In this document: positions 1 through 8,465 of the stretch, in pieces
Numbering within the stretch: the stretch's first letter is position 1
How the letters are laid out: each line of letters begins with the position of its first letter
Source: DATLZM01 sp035559315
GTDB lineage: Bacteria; Actinomycetota; UBA4738; HRBIN12
Reading direction: 5' to 3'
DNA: 27,872 nucleotides
Assembly: GCA_035559315.1 (NCBI GenBank)
Contig: DATMBJ010000069.1
Span: 1 to 27,872 of the forward strand
Translations under genes and position numbers: made by a program
The notes under the pieces: model-generated
Databases searched by the model: none
What the model saw: only the letters and a program-made list of their open reading frames with translations
What the model was told of the DNA's origin: nothing

Positions 1-32
1 GGGCGGTCCACGGGCTTGGTAGCGTTCCCGCC

Positions 33-1427
33 GTGCCCGCGCACCACGAGCCCCTGAGCCGACGCGCGTTCCTGGCCCGCTCCGCGATGGCGGTCGCGGG
101 GGCGACCCTCTACGCCTGCACCGGCGGGGGGCGGAAGGTGCCGGTCCGGACCGGCGCCGACCGGATGCCAGGGATCGACACCCGCTGGCCGATCAAGCGG
201 GTCGTCTACCTCATGATGGAGAACCGCAGCTTCGACAACCTGTTCGGTCGGTTCCCGGGGGCGAACGGCACGACCGTGGGCGTGATGGACGGGCGGGAGG
301 TGCCGCTCCGCCGCTCCCCCCACTGGCTCCCCGGCGACCTCCCCCACGACCGGGCCGCCCACCTGAACAACGTGAACGGGGGGCGGTACGACGGGTTCGG
401 GATCGGGGAGTTCGGCGACCCTTGGGCCTACACCCAGTTCCACGAGGACCAGATCCCGAACTACTGGGCCTGGGCCCGGGAGTACGTGCTGTGCGACAAC
501 TTCTTCGCCTCGGTCGGGGGCCCGTCCTACCCCAACCACTTCTTCTTCGTGGCCGGGCAGGCGGGGGGCGCGATCGACAACCCCGAGAACATCCGGACCC
601 GCCGGCTCGAGGACGGCTCGTTGTTCAAGAGCTGGGGCTGCGACGCGGTGGGGGACGACGTGTTCGTGCTCGTCATGGACGAGCAGGGCAACCTCACGAA
701 GCACTCCAGCTGCTTCGACATCCCCACCGTCCCCGAGCAGCTCGAGCGGGCCGGGATCCCCTGGGCCTACTACTCGGCCCGCCCCGGGCAGGCCGGCTAC
801 TTCTGGAACGCGCTCAACGGGATCGCCGGGGTGTTCCACACCGACCTGTGGCGGGAGGGCGACACGATCCGCTGGGTCGACGACCTGGTCCGGGACATCC
901 GGGCCGGGCGCCTGCCGGCGGTCACCTGGGTCACCCCGCGCTTCGAGCTCTCCGACCACCCGCCGGAGAGCGTGTGCTTCGGCCACGACTGGCTGACCGG
1001 CGTGATCAACGCGCTGATGGAGAGCCCGATGTGGGAGCACACGGCGATCTTCCTCACCTGGGACGAGTGGGGAGGCCTCTACGACCACGTCCCGCCTCCC
1101 GAGGTGGACCCCCTCGGCTACGGGTTCCGGGTCCCGATGCTCGTGATCTCCCCCTACGCGAAGAAGGGGTACATCGACGACGCCGAGGGGGAGTTCTCCT
1201 CGCCGCTCAGGTTCATCGCGGACAACTGGGGCCTGCCCTACCTCACCGAGCGGATCCGCCGGACCCACAACTTCGAGCACGTCTTCGACTTCTCGCGGAA
1301 CCCGCGGCGCGACCGACACCCCTACCGGAAGATCGGGACCTGCTACGGGACCCCGTGGGAGTACCCGGGCGACGACTACCCCGGCTGGCCCGAGGGCACC
1401 CAGCCGAACCCCTCCCACTTCGTCTAG
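33..1427 (+). CDS. Tat-exported phosphoesterase, phospholipase C / acid phosphatase family
   Basis: The 464-residue product belongs to the bacterial phosphoesterase family that contains phospholipase C and AcpA-type acid phosphatases, enzymes that hydrolyse phosphate esters outside the cytoplasm. The N-terminus carries a twin-arginine stretch (SRRAFLA) followed by a hydrophobic segment ending LYAC, so Tat export and possibly lipid anchoring at that Cys are likely. The family signature MMENRSFDNLFG lies near residue 60, followed by GGPSYPNHFF, by DHPPESVCFGHDW, by LTWDEWGGLYDHVPPP, and by RVPMLVISPYAKKG, which cover the metal and phosphate site. The GTG start was chosen because it sits just before the twin-arginine signal; the frame is open to the window edge, so an upstream start cannot be excluded. 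It ends in a CTAG shared with the convergent response regulator. The substrate is not evident; phospholipid head groups are possible in view of the choline genes 12 kb away. Confidence 0.87.
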   Translation: MPAHHEPLSRRAFLARSAMAVAGATLYACTGGGRKVPVRTGADRMPGIDTRWPIKRVVYLMMENRSFDNLFGRFPGANGTTVGVMDGREVPLRRSPHWLPGDLPHDRAAHLNNVNGGRYDGFGIGEFGDPWAYTQFHEDQIPNYWAWAREYVLCDNFFASVGGPSYPNHFFFVAGQAGGAIDNPENIRTRRLEDGSLFKSWGCDAVGDDVFVLVMDEQGNLTKHSSCFDIPTVPEQLERAGIPWAYYSARPGQAGYFWNALNGIAGVFHTDLWREGDTIRWVDDLVRDIRAGRLPAVTWVTPRFELSDHPPESVCFGHDWLTGVINALMESPMWEHTAIFLTWDEWGGLYDHVPPPEVDPLGYGFRVPMLVISPYAKKGYIDDAEGEFSSPLRFIADNWGLPYLTERIRRTHNFEHVFDFSRNPRRDRHPYRKIGTCYGTPWEYPGDDYPGWPEGTQPNPSHFV

Positions 1428-2083
1428 GACGACGGCTCGGCGGAGCGGCGGGCGTCCTCCAGCGCGCCCTCCAGCCGGTCGGCGAGGAGCGTCTTGCGGG
1501 CGAAGTTCCCGAGGTGGGTCCGGACGTCCTTCGCCGAGAGGTGGTAGCGGCCTGCGATCTCCTCCACCGACTCGCCCGAGGCGAACCGCTCGGCGATCTC
1601 GAGCTCGCGGGCGGTCGGGGTCTGGGCCCAGTGGAGGCGGTCGGCCTCCCGCGCCATCCGCTCGAGGAACGCCCGGGCCAGACGGGGGTCGATCACGACC
1701 TCGCCCCTCGCCACCCGCCGGACGGCCTCCACGAGTCCCTCGGTGGCCGGCTTCGCGAGGTAGCCGCGGGCGCCCGCCAGGACGGCCTCGGCCACGGGCG
1801 CCCGCTCCTCCTCGGCCGGGCCGAGGACGATCACCCCGACGTCGGGGTGCTCCTCCGCGACCCGCCGCGTGAGCTCGATCCCGTCGTCCTCGAGGAGCGT
1901 GAGGTCCACGAGGACCACGTCGGGCGCCGGGGGCTCGCCCTCGAGCAGCTCGAGCGCCTCCTCCCCGTCGGAGGCCTCGCCCACCACCACCACGTCCTCG
2001 GCGGCCTCGAGCGCTCGCACCAGCCCGTAGCGGGCCAGCGGGTGGTCCTCCACGACCTCGACCCGGATGGGCGACCCCGTCAC
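1424..2083 (-). CDS. NarL/LuxR-type response regulator, atypical receiver, orphan
   Basis: A 219-residue two-domain regulator. The receiver domain occupies about residues 5-120: an acidic pair in VEVVEDHPLARYGL, a phospho-acceptor Asp in VVLVDLTLLEDDG, and the conserved Lys in GYLAKP. The usual Thr/Ser after the fourth beta strand is replaced by Gly (VIVLGPAEEE), which may alter phosphorylation-coupled switching. Residues from about 155 form a LuxR/GerE helix-turn-helix (TARELEIAERFASGES, then VEEIAGRYHLSAKDVRTHL). The GTG start has GGGAGGAG just upstream. No histidine kinase is adjacent, so its partner and target genes are unknown. Its stop codon overlaps that of the convergent phosphoesterase gene. 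Confidence 0.88.
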   Translation of the reverse strand: MTGSPIRVEVVEDHPLARYGLVRALEAAEDVVVVGEASDGEEALELLEGEPPAPDVVLVDLTLLEDDGIELTRRVAEEHPDVGVIVLGPAEEERAPVAEAVLAGARGYLAKPATEGLVEAVRRVARGEVVIDPRLARAFLERMAREADRLHWAQTPTARELEIAERFASGESVEEIAGRYHLSAKDVRTHLGNFARKTLLADRLEGALEDARRSAEPSS

Positions 2084-2217
2084 CGCTCCTCCCAGGTCAG
2101 GTCTACGCCCCCGCGGCGCTCCCCGCCACCCCCCGGTGAGTGATTCCTCCTCTCCCCCAGCGGGGCGAGCCGGACGGGCGAGGCGCCTCGGTCCTCCGAC
2201 GTCCCCCGGACGGCCGC

Positions 2218-4332
2218 TCAGGCGCGGGGGACGACGAGCGCGTCCACCGCCACGCAGCCCTCGGGGCCGCAGATCACCGGGTTCGCGTCCAGGGCCTCGA
2301 GCAGGTCCCCCAGGTCGAGGGCCAGCGCGGACAGCCGGACCAGGGCGCGGACCAGCGCGTCGACGTCCGCCGGCGGACGCCCCCGGACGCCGTCGAGGAG
2401 GGGGCGGACCCGGAGCCCGTCGACGAGCCGGCGGGCCCGGGGCTCGTCCAGGGGCGGGAGCGCGAGCCGGCGGTCGGCGAGGAGCTCCACGAGGACCCCG
2501 CCCGCCGCCACCATGACCAGCGGGCCGAACTGCGCGTCCCGGACGATCCCGAGGTGGAGCTCGACGCCCGGCGGCGCCATCCGGGCAACGGTCACGCGGG
2601 GCCCGAGGCGGCCGGAGAGCTCGCCGTAGGCCGCGGCGAGCTCCTCCTCCCCCCCGATCCCGAGCCGCACCCCGCCCACGTCGGACTTGTGGAGCACGCC
2701 GGGGGCGGCGGTCTTGAGGACCACGGGGAACCCGAGCTCGCGGGCCGCCTCGGCCGCTTCCTCGAGGCTCGACGCCGACCGCGCCGGGACCGCGGGGACG
2801 CCGAAGTCCGACAGGAGGGCGAGGCCCTCGAGTTCCCCGAGCGGCTCCCCGCTCGAGAGCCGGGCGCGCCAGCGTTCCCGGACCTCCGCCGGCGCCGGCT
2901 CGGGCGGCGCGAGCGGCGGGAGCGCGCGGTGGTCGCGGAGCTCGAACAGGTGGCGGAACGCGAGGAGGCCGGTCCGCGTGCCCTCGAGCACGGGGATCCC
3001 CGCGCGGTCGAGGCGCCGGGCGTCCTCCCGGTCGATCCCGCTCGAGAGGTTCGCGAGCATCGCCATCGGCTTCGAGGTCCCCGGGTAGACCTCCTCGGCC
3101 ATCCCGATGTAGCCCGTCTCCGGGTGGTCCTCGGTGGTGAGGTCGACGCAGAAGGCGAGCGCCCCCACCGCGGGGTCGTCGAGGAGGGCCCGGATGCAGC
3201 CGGTCACGACGGACGGCGCGTCCTTCCCCGTCCCCCAGAAGTCGAGGGGGTTCACCGGGGCGAGCCCCTCGTCCAGCAGCTCGGCCATCCGCGCCGAGGT
3301 CTCCTCCGAGATCCGGGCCAGGGGCACGCCGACCTCGGCCGCGGTGTCGACGAGGAGCGCCCGCTCCCCGCCGGAGTCGTGGACCGAGGCCAGGCTCCCC
3401 GGCGCCGCCCGCCGCCCGGCCACGAGCAGCGCGAGCGTGTCGGCCATCTCGTCGAGCGAGCCCACCCGGAGCACGCCGTGGGCCTCGAACAGCGCCTCGT
3501 ACGCGCCGTCCTCCCCCGCCAGCGCGCCGGAGTGGGCCCGGACCAGCTCCTTCGTGAGCGGCTCCCGTCCCACCTTGAGCGCGACCACGGGGACGTCGCG
3601 CTCCTCGGCCCTCCGCAGCGCCTCCCGGAACCCCTCCACGTCGCGGACCGCCTCCAGGAACAGCGCGACCACCCGGGTCGAGTCCAGCGAGAGCGCGTAG
3701 CGGAGGTAGTCGGCGGCGGTCGTGGCGAGCTCCTGCCCGGCCGAGACCGCGAGGTTGAAGCGGAGCCCGCGGCGGTTGTGGAGCATCGCCGAGAACGCCG
3801 AGCCCGAGTGGGAGATGAACGCGATCGGCCCCGGCTCGAGGTCCTTGGGCTCGTAGAACCCGCAGGCCCGGAGGTTCCGCTCGACGTTCACGAACCCCAT
3901 GCAGTTCGCGCCGCAGACCGCCATCCCGTGCTCCCGGGCGATCCGCGCGAGCCGCTCGGTGAGGGGCGGCACACCCTCCCGAGGGCGCTCGTACGCGCTC
4001 GCGAAGATCACGGCCGAGGCCGCCCCCGCCTCCGCGGCTCCGCGGAGGGCGTCCTCGAGCCCCGCGTTCCCGACGGCGATCACGACCAGATCCACCGGCC
4101 GGCCCAGGGCCGCGAGGCTCGGGTAGCAGCGGAGGCCGAGCAGCTCGTCGTAGCGGGGGTTCACGGGGAAGATCTCGCCCCGGAACCCGCCCTCGAGCAG
4201 CTCCACGAGGGTCTGCCGCCCGACGGACCCCTCGCGCCCGCTGGCCCCGACCACGGCCACCGAGCGGGCCTCGAGCATCCGCCGGAGGGCTTCGTCCCTG
4301 GGGCGAGGCTCGGAGGCGGCGGCCCGGCTCAC
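2218..4332 (-). CDS. Acyl-CoA synthetase, NDP(ADP)-forming, fused alpha-beta type
   Basis: A 704-residue member of the ADP-forming acetyl-CoA synthetase/protein acyltransferase superfamily, which interconverts an acyl-CoA plus ADP and phosphate with the acid, CoA and ATP. Domain order: CoA-binding Rossmann domain with VAVVGASGREGSVGR near residues 25-39; succinyl-CoA ligase-like domains with the phospho-His motif as AHSGALAG (His about 267); C-terminal ATP-grasp half from about residue 490 (FPVVLKTAAPGVLHKSDVGG). The reading frame stays open far upstream, but that part is antisense to the neighbouring oxidoreductase gene. GTG 4332 was chosen because it precedes the first recognisable domain and follows the neighbour's stop by 77 bases; ATG 4278 is an alternative. 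It is probably co-transcribed with the PYROXD2-like gene. The acyl substrate is not visible. Confidence 0.88.
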   Translation of the reverse strand: MSRAAASEPRPRDEALRRMLEARSVAVVGASGREGSVGRQTLVELLEGGFRGEIFPVNPRYDELLGLRCYPSLAALGRPVDLVVIAVGNAGLEDALRGAAEAGAASAVIFASAYERPREGVPPLTERLARIAREHGMAVCGANCMGFVNVERNLRACGFYEPKDLEPGPIAFISHSGSAFSAMLHNRRGLRFNLAVSAGQELATTAADYLRYALSLDSTRVVALFLEAVRDVEGFREALRRAEERDVPVVALKVGREPLTKELVRAHSGALAGEDGAYEALFEAHGVLRVGSLDEMADTLALLVAGRRAAPGSLASVHDSGGERALLVDTAAEVGVPLARISEETSARMAELLDEGLAPVNPLDFWGTGKDAPSVVTGCIRALLDDPAVGALAFCVDLTTEDHPETGYIGMAEEVYPGTSKPMAMLANLSSGIDREDARRLDRAGIPVLEGTRTGLLAFRHLFELRDHRALPPLAPPEPAPAEVRERWRARLSSGEPLGELEGLALLSDFGVPAVPARSASSLEEAAEAARELGFPVVLKTAAPGVLHKSDVGGVRLGIGGEEELAAAYGELSGRLGPRVTVARMAPPGVELHLGIVRDAQFGPLVMVAAGGVLVELLADRRLALPPLDEPRARRLVDGLRVRPLLDGVRGRPPADVDALVRALVRLSALALDLGDLLEALDANPVICGPEGCVAVDALVVPRA

Positions 4333-4409
4333 GCCACGGAGCTTCCCACGTCCGCCCGCCGCGCCGGGCGCCGCCTCGGCCGGCGCGCGGCCCCCGGCGT
4401 CCGGCCCGC

Positions 4410-6044
4410 TCACCCCCGCCCCAGCTTGGCCGCGATCGCCCCCCGCCGGCGGTCCCGCTGGATCACCCGGAAGCAGTTGTAGGCGGGGATGCCGCAGACC
4501 CCGCCGCCGGCGTGGGTGGCCGAGCTCGCGTGGTAGAGCCCGCGGATCGGCGTCCGGTAGTCCGCGTAGCCGGGGGCCGGGCGCATGTGGAAGAGCTGGT
4601 CCGGGGAGAGCTCGCCGTGGAAGATGTTCCCCCCGATCAGCCCGAGCTCCTGCTCCATGTCGTAGGGCCCGATCACCTGCCGGGCGATCACGCTCGCCTT
4701 GAACCCCGGCGCGAGCTCGTCGTAGCAGTCGATCATCCGGTCCGCGTAGGCCTCCAGCTCCTCCCGGTGCGGCTCCTGGCTCCAGGTGTGGGGGACCCAC
4801 TGGGTGAACATCGAGAACAGGTGGACCCCCTCGGGCATGAGCGTCCGGTCGAACACCGTGGGGATCACGCCGTCGTTGAACGGGCGCTCCGCCGCCCGCC
4901 CCTCCCGGGCGTCCTGGAAGGCCCGTTCCGCGTACTCCGGCGAGAGGCACATCTCGACCGAGCCCGTGTGGTGGTCCTGGAGGTCGGACCCCGGGTCGGC
5001 GGTGAAGCTGGGGAGCCGCGAGATCGCGCAGTTGATCTTGACCACGCCGCTGCGGGTCTTCCAGTTCTCGATGTCCCGGACGAAGTCGGGCGGCAGCTCC
5101 GCCCGGTCCAGGAGCCGGAGGAAGGCGATCTTCGGGTGGATGCAGCTCACCCCGAGCGGCGCCCGGAGCTCCTCGCCGCTCTCCAGGGCCACCCCCACGA
5201 ACCGGCCGCCGCGGGTGAGGATCCTGCCCACCCGTGCGTTCGTGCGGATCTCGGCGCCGAACTCCTCCGCCGCCCGCCGGCAGGCGTCGGCCACGGCCCC
5301 CATCCCGCCCTCGGGGAACCCCCAGCTCCCGAGGTGCCCATCGCCGACATCGCCGATCGAGTGGTGGAGCATCACGTAGGCCGTCCCCGGCTCGTCCGGC
5401 CCCGCCCAGGTCCCGATCACGCCGTTGATCGTGAGCGCCGCCTTCACGGCGTCCGACTCGAACCACTCGTTCAGGAGGTCGGTGATGCTCATCGTGAAGA
5501 GCTTCGTCACGTCCCCGACCCCCCGGACCCCGAGCTTGCGGACCTTCCAGGCGGTCCGCACGGTGTCGAGGAGGTCCCCGAGGGCCATCGAGCCGAGCTT
5601 CGGGGGGACGTGCAGGAGGAGGGGCCCCAGGACCTTGGCCACCCCCGCCAGCCACTCGTCCCAGAGCGGGAGGGTCTCCGCGTCCTTCTTCGAGAAGCGC
5701 GCGACGCTCTCGTAGTTCTTCTTCGCGTCGTCGGCGTAGAGCTTGATCGACCGTCCGTCGGGGAACGCCTGGTAGTAGGGCCCCATCGGGTAGACCTTGT
5801 AGCCGTGCCGCTCGAGGTGGAGGTCCCGGATGATCGTGGGCGGCATCAGGCTCATCACGTACGAGTAGGTGGTGACCTTGAAGTCGGGGTGCTCGGGCCA
5901 GGGGCTCGAGGTGTCCGCCGCGCCGCCGGTCTTGTTGCGCGCCTCGAGCACCACGGTCCGGGCGCCCGCCCGCGCCAGGTAGGCCGCCGCGACCAGGCCG
6001 TTGTGGCCCCCGCCGATCACGATCGCGTCGTAGGTGTTCGCCAT
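4410..6044 (-). CDS. FAD-dependent oxidoreductase, PYROXD2 / phytoene desaturase-like
   Basis: A 544-residue flavoprotein with the dinucleotide-binding motif IVIGGGHNGLVAAAYLARAG at residues 8-27 and a following VVLEARNKTGGAADT segment typical of the CrtI/PYROXD2 branch of the amine oxidase superfamily. The C-terminus contains a second FAD contact region (GLYHASSATHAGGGVCGIP). PYROXD2-like enzymes are widespread in actinobacteria and their substrates are poorly known, so only a general redox role can be stated. ATG 6044 has GGAGGT five bases upstream. It heads a likely operon with the acyl-CoA synthetase and is transcribed divergently from the TetR gene. Its promoter carries the shared 16-bp palindrome over the -35 box. 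Confidence 0.88.
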   Translation of the reverse strand: MANTYDAIVIGGGHNGLVAAAYLARAGARTVVLEARNKTGGAADTSSPWPEHPDFKVTTYSYVMSLMPPTIIRDLHLERHGYKVYPMGPYYQAFPDGRSIKLYADDAKKNYESVARFSKKDAETLPLWDEWLAGVAKVLGPLLLHVPPKLGSMALGDLLDTVRTAWKVRKLGVRGVGDVTKLFTMSITDLLNEWFESDAVKAALTINGVIGTWAGPDEPGTAYVMLHHSIGDVGDGHLGSWGFPEGGMGAVADACRRAAEEFGAEIRTNARVGRILTRGGRFVGVALESGEELRAPLGVSCIHPKIAFLRLLDRAELPPDFVRDIENWKTRSGVVKINCAISRLPSFTADPGSDLQDHHTGSVEMCLSPEYAERAFQDAREGRAAERPFNDGVIPTVFDRTLMPEGVHLFSMFTQWVPHTWSQEPHREELEAYADRMIDCYDELAPGFKASVIARQVIGPYDMEQELGLIGGNIFHGELSPDQLFHMRPAPGYADYRTPIRGLYHASSATHAGGGVCGIPAYNCFRVIQRDRRRGAIAAKLGRG

Positions 6045-6101
6045 CTCGACCTCCGCCGCCGCTCGCGTCCCCCGCGGCCCCGTGGCCGCCGCCGGTCCCG
6101 C

Positions 6102-6130
6102 ATCATCCCGCCGTTTGAACGACCGGTCAA
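6102..6130 (-). promoter_or_regulatory. Promoter of the PYROXD2-like operon
   Basis: On the minus strand TTGACC (6130-6125), a 17-base spacer and GATGAT (6107-6102) form a sigma70-type promoter about 58 bases before the ATG at 6044. The -35 box lies inside the palindrome annotated at 6115-6130. Spacing is ideal and the -10 box matches consensus at 4 of 6 positions. Confidence 0.6.
6115..6130. promoter_or_regulatory. Putative TetR operator, copy 1
   Basis: TTGAACGACCGGTCAA is an imperfect palindrome (6 of 8 pairs) lying between divergent oxidoreductase and tetR genes. It covers the -35 box and part of the spacer of the oxidoreductase promoter, where a bound repressor would block polymerase. 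A related 16-mer (12 of 16 identical in the same orientation relative to the promoter) occupies the equivalent place before the acyl-CoA dehydrogenase gene (8479-8494). Confidence 0.6.
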
Positions 6131-6152
6131 GTCAGGAGCGGGTTCCGCGTAT

Positions 6153-6181
6153 TTGACACCCCAGCTAGATGCGGGAATGAT
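6153..6181 (+). promoter_or_regulatory. Promoter of the tetR gene
   Basis: A perfect TTGACA (6153-6158), a 17-base spacer and AATGAT (6176-6181) lie about 77 bases before the ATG of the TetR gene. The operator at 6115-6130 is about 22 bases upstream of this -35 box, close enough for autoregulation but not overlapping it. Confidence 0.6.
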
Positions 6182-6257
6182 GCGTCGGGGTGGTGGGGTC
6201 GAGGCCGGGCCGGGGTGCCCGGCCTGTCTGCGATTCAAACGGGCGAACGGAGGCGCG

Positions 6258-6887
6258 ATGGGGGTGGCGAGGCAGCGGCCGGGGCGGGACCGGCACCAGG
6301 AGATCCTCGAGGCGGCGGTCCGGGTCATCACCGAGCGGGGGCTGGCCGACACCCGGATCTCGGACATCGCCGGGCGCTGCGGGGTGTCGCCCGGGCTCAT
6401 CCTCTACTACTTCGACTCGAAGGACCGGCTCCTGGTCGAGGCCCTCACGTTCGCCAACGACCGCTTCTACCTCCGGATGTCCCGGGAGATCCGCCGCCTC
6501 CCCCGGGCCTGGGACCGCCTGGTCCGGCTGATCGAGCTGTCCACCCCCGGATACCTCCCGGGCGAGGAGCCGCTCGACGAGTGGGCGCTCTGGGTCGAGA
6601 TCTGGGTCCGGGCGCTCCGGGACCCCGAGATGGCGCGGGAGCGAGAGGTCCTGGACAAGCGGTGGCGGGCGGCGATCGCCGAGATCATCCGGGGCGGCCA
6701 GGAGAGCGGGGAGTTCCCGCCCGGGGACGCCGACGAGCTCGCCCTGCGGATCGGGGCGCTGATCGACGGCCTGGCGATCCAGGTCCTGATGAACGACAGC
6801 GAGGTGACGCCCCGGCACATGCGGGACGCCTGCCTCGAGGTGGCCGCCCGCGAGATCGGCTACGAGCTCGAGCGAACGGCCCGCTGA
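6258..6887 (+). CDS. TetR/AcrR family repressor with BetI-type C-terminal domain
   Basis: A 209-residue regulator. The N-terminal DNA-binding domain includes ILEAAVRVITERGL, then ISDIAGRCGVSPGLILYYF (residues about 15-57), the classic TetR helix-turn-helix. The C-terminal ligand domain has the BetI-type pattern (WALWVEIWVRALRDPEM, then ALRIGALIDGLAIQ). ATG 6258 was chosen because GGAGG lies five bases upstream; the frame is open far upstream but only antisense to the oxidoreductase. The gene is divergent from the PYROXD2-like operon, and its likely operator is repeated before the acyl-CoA dehydrogenase, so it probably represses both flanking operons in response to an acyl or amine metabolite. 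The BetI-type label reflects the fold of the C-domain and does not prove choline sensing. Confidence 0.9.
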   Translation: MGVARQRPGRDRHQEILEAAVRVITERGLADTRISDIAGRCGVSPGLILYYFDSKDRLLVEALTFANDRFYLRMSREIRRLPRAWDRLVRLIELSTPGYLPGEEPLDEWALWVEIWVRALRDPEMAREREVLDKRWRAAIAEIIRGGQESGEFPPGDADELALRIGALIDGLAIQVLMNDSEVTPRHMRDACLEVAAREIGYELERTAR

Positions 6888-6919
6888 GCCGCCCCCCCGG
6901 GGCCGGCGCGCGCGCACCG

Positions 6920-7249
6920 CTACGCCACCGGGGAGCCCGGTTCCACGTCGCGGTCCGGGCGGAGCAGGACGACGCCGTGCGCCTCGGACAGGGCGCCGAG
7001 GACCAGGACCTCGCTCGCGAACCCCGCGATCCGCTTCGGCGGGAACCCCAGCACGCAGACCACCTGACGGCCGAGGAGCGCCTCCTTCGGGTAGTGCGTG
7101 ATCTGCGCGCTCGAGCGCCGGGTCCCCAGGGGGCCGAGGTCGATCGTGAGCCGGTAGGCCGGCTTCCGGGCCTCGGGGAAGTCCTCCACCGCGGTCACGA
7201 CCCCGACCGTCAGGCGGAGCCGCTCGAACTCCTCCCAGGTGGCAGGCAT
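6920..7249 (-). CDS. csaA: CsaA-type tRNA-binding domain protein
   Basis: A 109-residue single-domain protein matching the CsaA / tRNA-binding OB-fold family, full length for this family. Characteristic segments are VGVVTAVEDFPEARKPAYRL, then RRSSAQITHYPKEALLGRQV and FPPKRIAGFASEVLVLGA. CsaA proteins bind tRNA in vitro and have been described as chaperone-like. The ATG lies only two bases after the TGA of the upstream acyl-CoA dehydrogenase, so translation is very probably coupled and expression follows the acyl-CoA dehydrogenase promoter. It converges on the tetR gene with 32 GC-rich bases between, in which I see no convincing terminator. Confidence 0.9.
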   Translation of the reverse strand: MPATWEEFERLRLTVGVVTAVEDFPEARKPAYRLTIDLGPLGTRRSSAQITHYPKEALLGRQVVCVLGFPPKRIAGFASEVLVLGALSEAHGVVLLRPDRDVEPGSPVA

Positions 7250-7251
7250 GG

Positions 7252-8427
7252 TCAGCCGGTGAGCCAGCGGGCGCCGCGCTTCGCGAGCTGGTCGGCGACG
7301 ATGTTCCGTTGGATCTCGGAGGTCCCCTCCCAGATCCGCTCCACGCGGAGCTCGCGGTAGAAGCGCTCGGCCACGTTCTCGCGCATGTAGCCCCGGCCGC
7401 CGAACACCTGGACCGCGCGGTCGGCGACCCGGTTCGCCATCTCGCTCGCGTACAGCTTGACCACCGAGGCGTGGGCGTGCTGGAGCTTCACGTCCGCGCC
7501 CTCGTCCACCTCCCGGGCCAGGCGGTAGGTCATGAGCCGGGCCGCCCACAGTTCCGCCGCGGAGTCGGCGAGCATGTGCGAGACGGCCTGGTTCTCGATG
7601 ATCGGCCGGCCGAACTGTACCCGCTCCCTCGCGAAGGCCGTCGCCTCCTCGACGAGCCGCTCGGCGGCCCCGCAGCAGCGCGCCGCGATCATCAGCCGTT
7701 CGTACCGGAACCAGGCGTGGGCGTAGGACATCCCGTCGCCCTCCTCGCCGATCCGGTTCGCCGCCGGGACCCACACGTCCTCCAGGCGGATCACGGAGTG
7801 GTGATGGGCGAACGTGTGGCTGTAGGCGGGGCGGCGGACCTCGACCAGCCCCGGCGTCCCCTTCTCCACGGCGAAGAGGCAGTGCGCGCCGGCGTTCGGC
7901 CCGTCGGCCAGCTTCGCCTGGACGAACACGAGGTCGGCGAGATTGTAGGAGGTGACGTGCCACTTCTCGCCCCGGAGCACGTAGCCCTCGCCCTCCCGGC
8001 GGGCCGTGGTCTCGATCGCGCCCACGTCCGAGCCGGCGCCCGGCTCGGTGATCGCGTAGCACTCGCGGAGGTCCCCCCGGGCGAGGGGCCGGAGGAACCG
8101 CTCCACCTGCTCCTCGCTCATCACCGCCGGCGCCCAGGACGGGCCGGTGTGGCACACCCACCCGAGCGCGTTCGTGGCCCGCCCCATCTGCTCCTGGACC
8201 AAGACCTGCTGGAACATCGTGAGGCCGGCGCCGCCCACCTCCCTGGGGAGGGCGATGGCCCACAGGCCGAGCTCCCGGAGCCGCTCCTCCTGGCGGCGGA
8301 CCACGTCCTCCGGGAGCTCGCCGCCCGACATCTCCGCCTCGACCTCGCGGGGGATCAGCTCCTCGTCGACGAACCGGCGGGCCGCCTCCTGGATCCTCCG
8401 GTCCTCCTCGCTCATCGGGTAGGCCAC
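7252..8427 (-). CDS. Acyl-CoA dehydrogenase
   Basis: A 391-residue flavoenzyme of the acyl-CoA dehydrogenase family, which forms the alpha,beta-double bond of acyl-CoA thioesters and delivers electrons to ETF. Family segments are visible in order: ECYAITEPGAGSDVGAIET (flavin/substrate loop), the middle beta domain with GEKWHVTS, and the C-terminal QVFGGRGYMRE and ERIWEGTSEIQRNIVA. In the C-terminal region the Glu of WEGTSEI stands where many family members have the catalytic base. The GTG start at 8427 is preceded by GGAGGT nine bases away; ATG 8415 is a weaker alternative. It forms an operon with csaA and has a promoter overlapped by a putative TetR operator. Confidence 0.93.
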   Translation of the reverse strand: MAYPMSEEDRRIQEAARRFVDEELIPREVEAEMSGGELPEDVVRRQEERLRELGLWAIALPREVGGAGLTMFQQVLVQEQMGRATNALGWVCHTGPSWAPAVMSEEQVERFLRPLARGDLRECYAITEPGAGSDVGAIETTARREGEGYVLRGEKWHVTSYNLADLVFVQAKLADGPNAGAHCLFAVEKGTPGLVEVRRPAYSHTFAHHHSVIRLEDVWVPAANRIGEEGDGMSYAHAWFRYERLMIAARCCGAAERLVEEATAFARERVQFGRPIIENQAVSHMLADSAAELWAARLMTYRLAREVDEGADVKLQHAHASVVKLYASEMANRVADRAVQVFGGRGYMRENVAERFYRELRVERIWEGTSEIQRNIVADQLAKRGARWLTG

Positions 8428-8465
8428 GCCCGGCTCACCTCCCCGCGACGACGCACGGCGGGCCG

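Noticed and set aside
2140..4482. A 780-codon plus-strand open frame opposite the acyl-CoA synthetase
   Set aside because: Composition is His/Arg/Pro/Glu-rich without any recognisable motif; the minus-strand gene has clear conserved domains.
4333..5655. Long antisense continuation upstream of the acyl-CoA synthetase frame (a 1145-codon open frame)
   Set aside because: It runs in another frame of the PYROXD2-like gene, has low-complexity Arg/Gly/Pro-rich composition and no domain; high GC content keeps such frames open.
6888..6919. GC-rich gap between tetR and csaA as a terminator
   Set aside because: It contains short self-complementary runs but no stable stem of convincing length.
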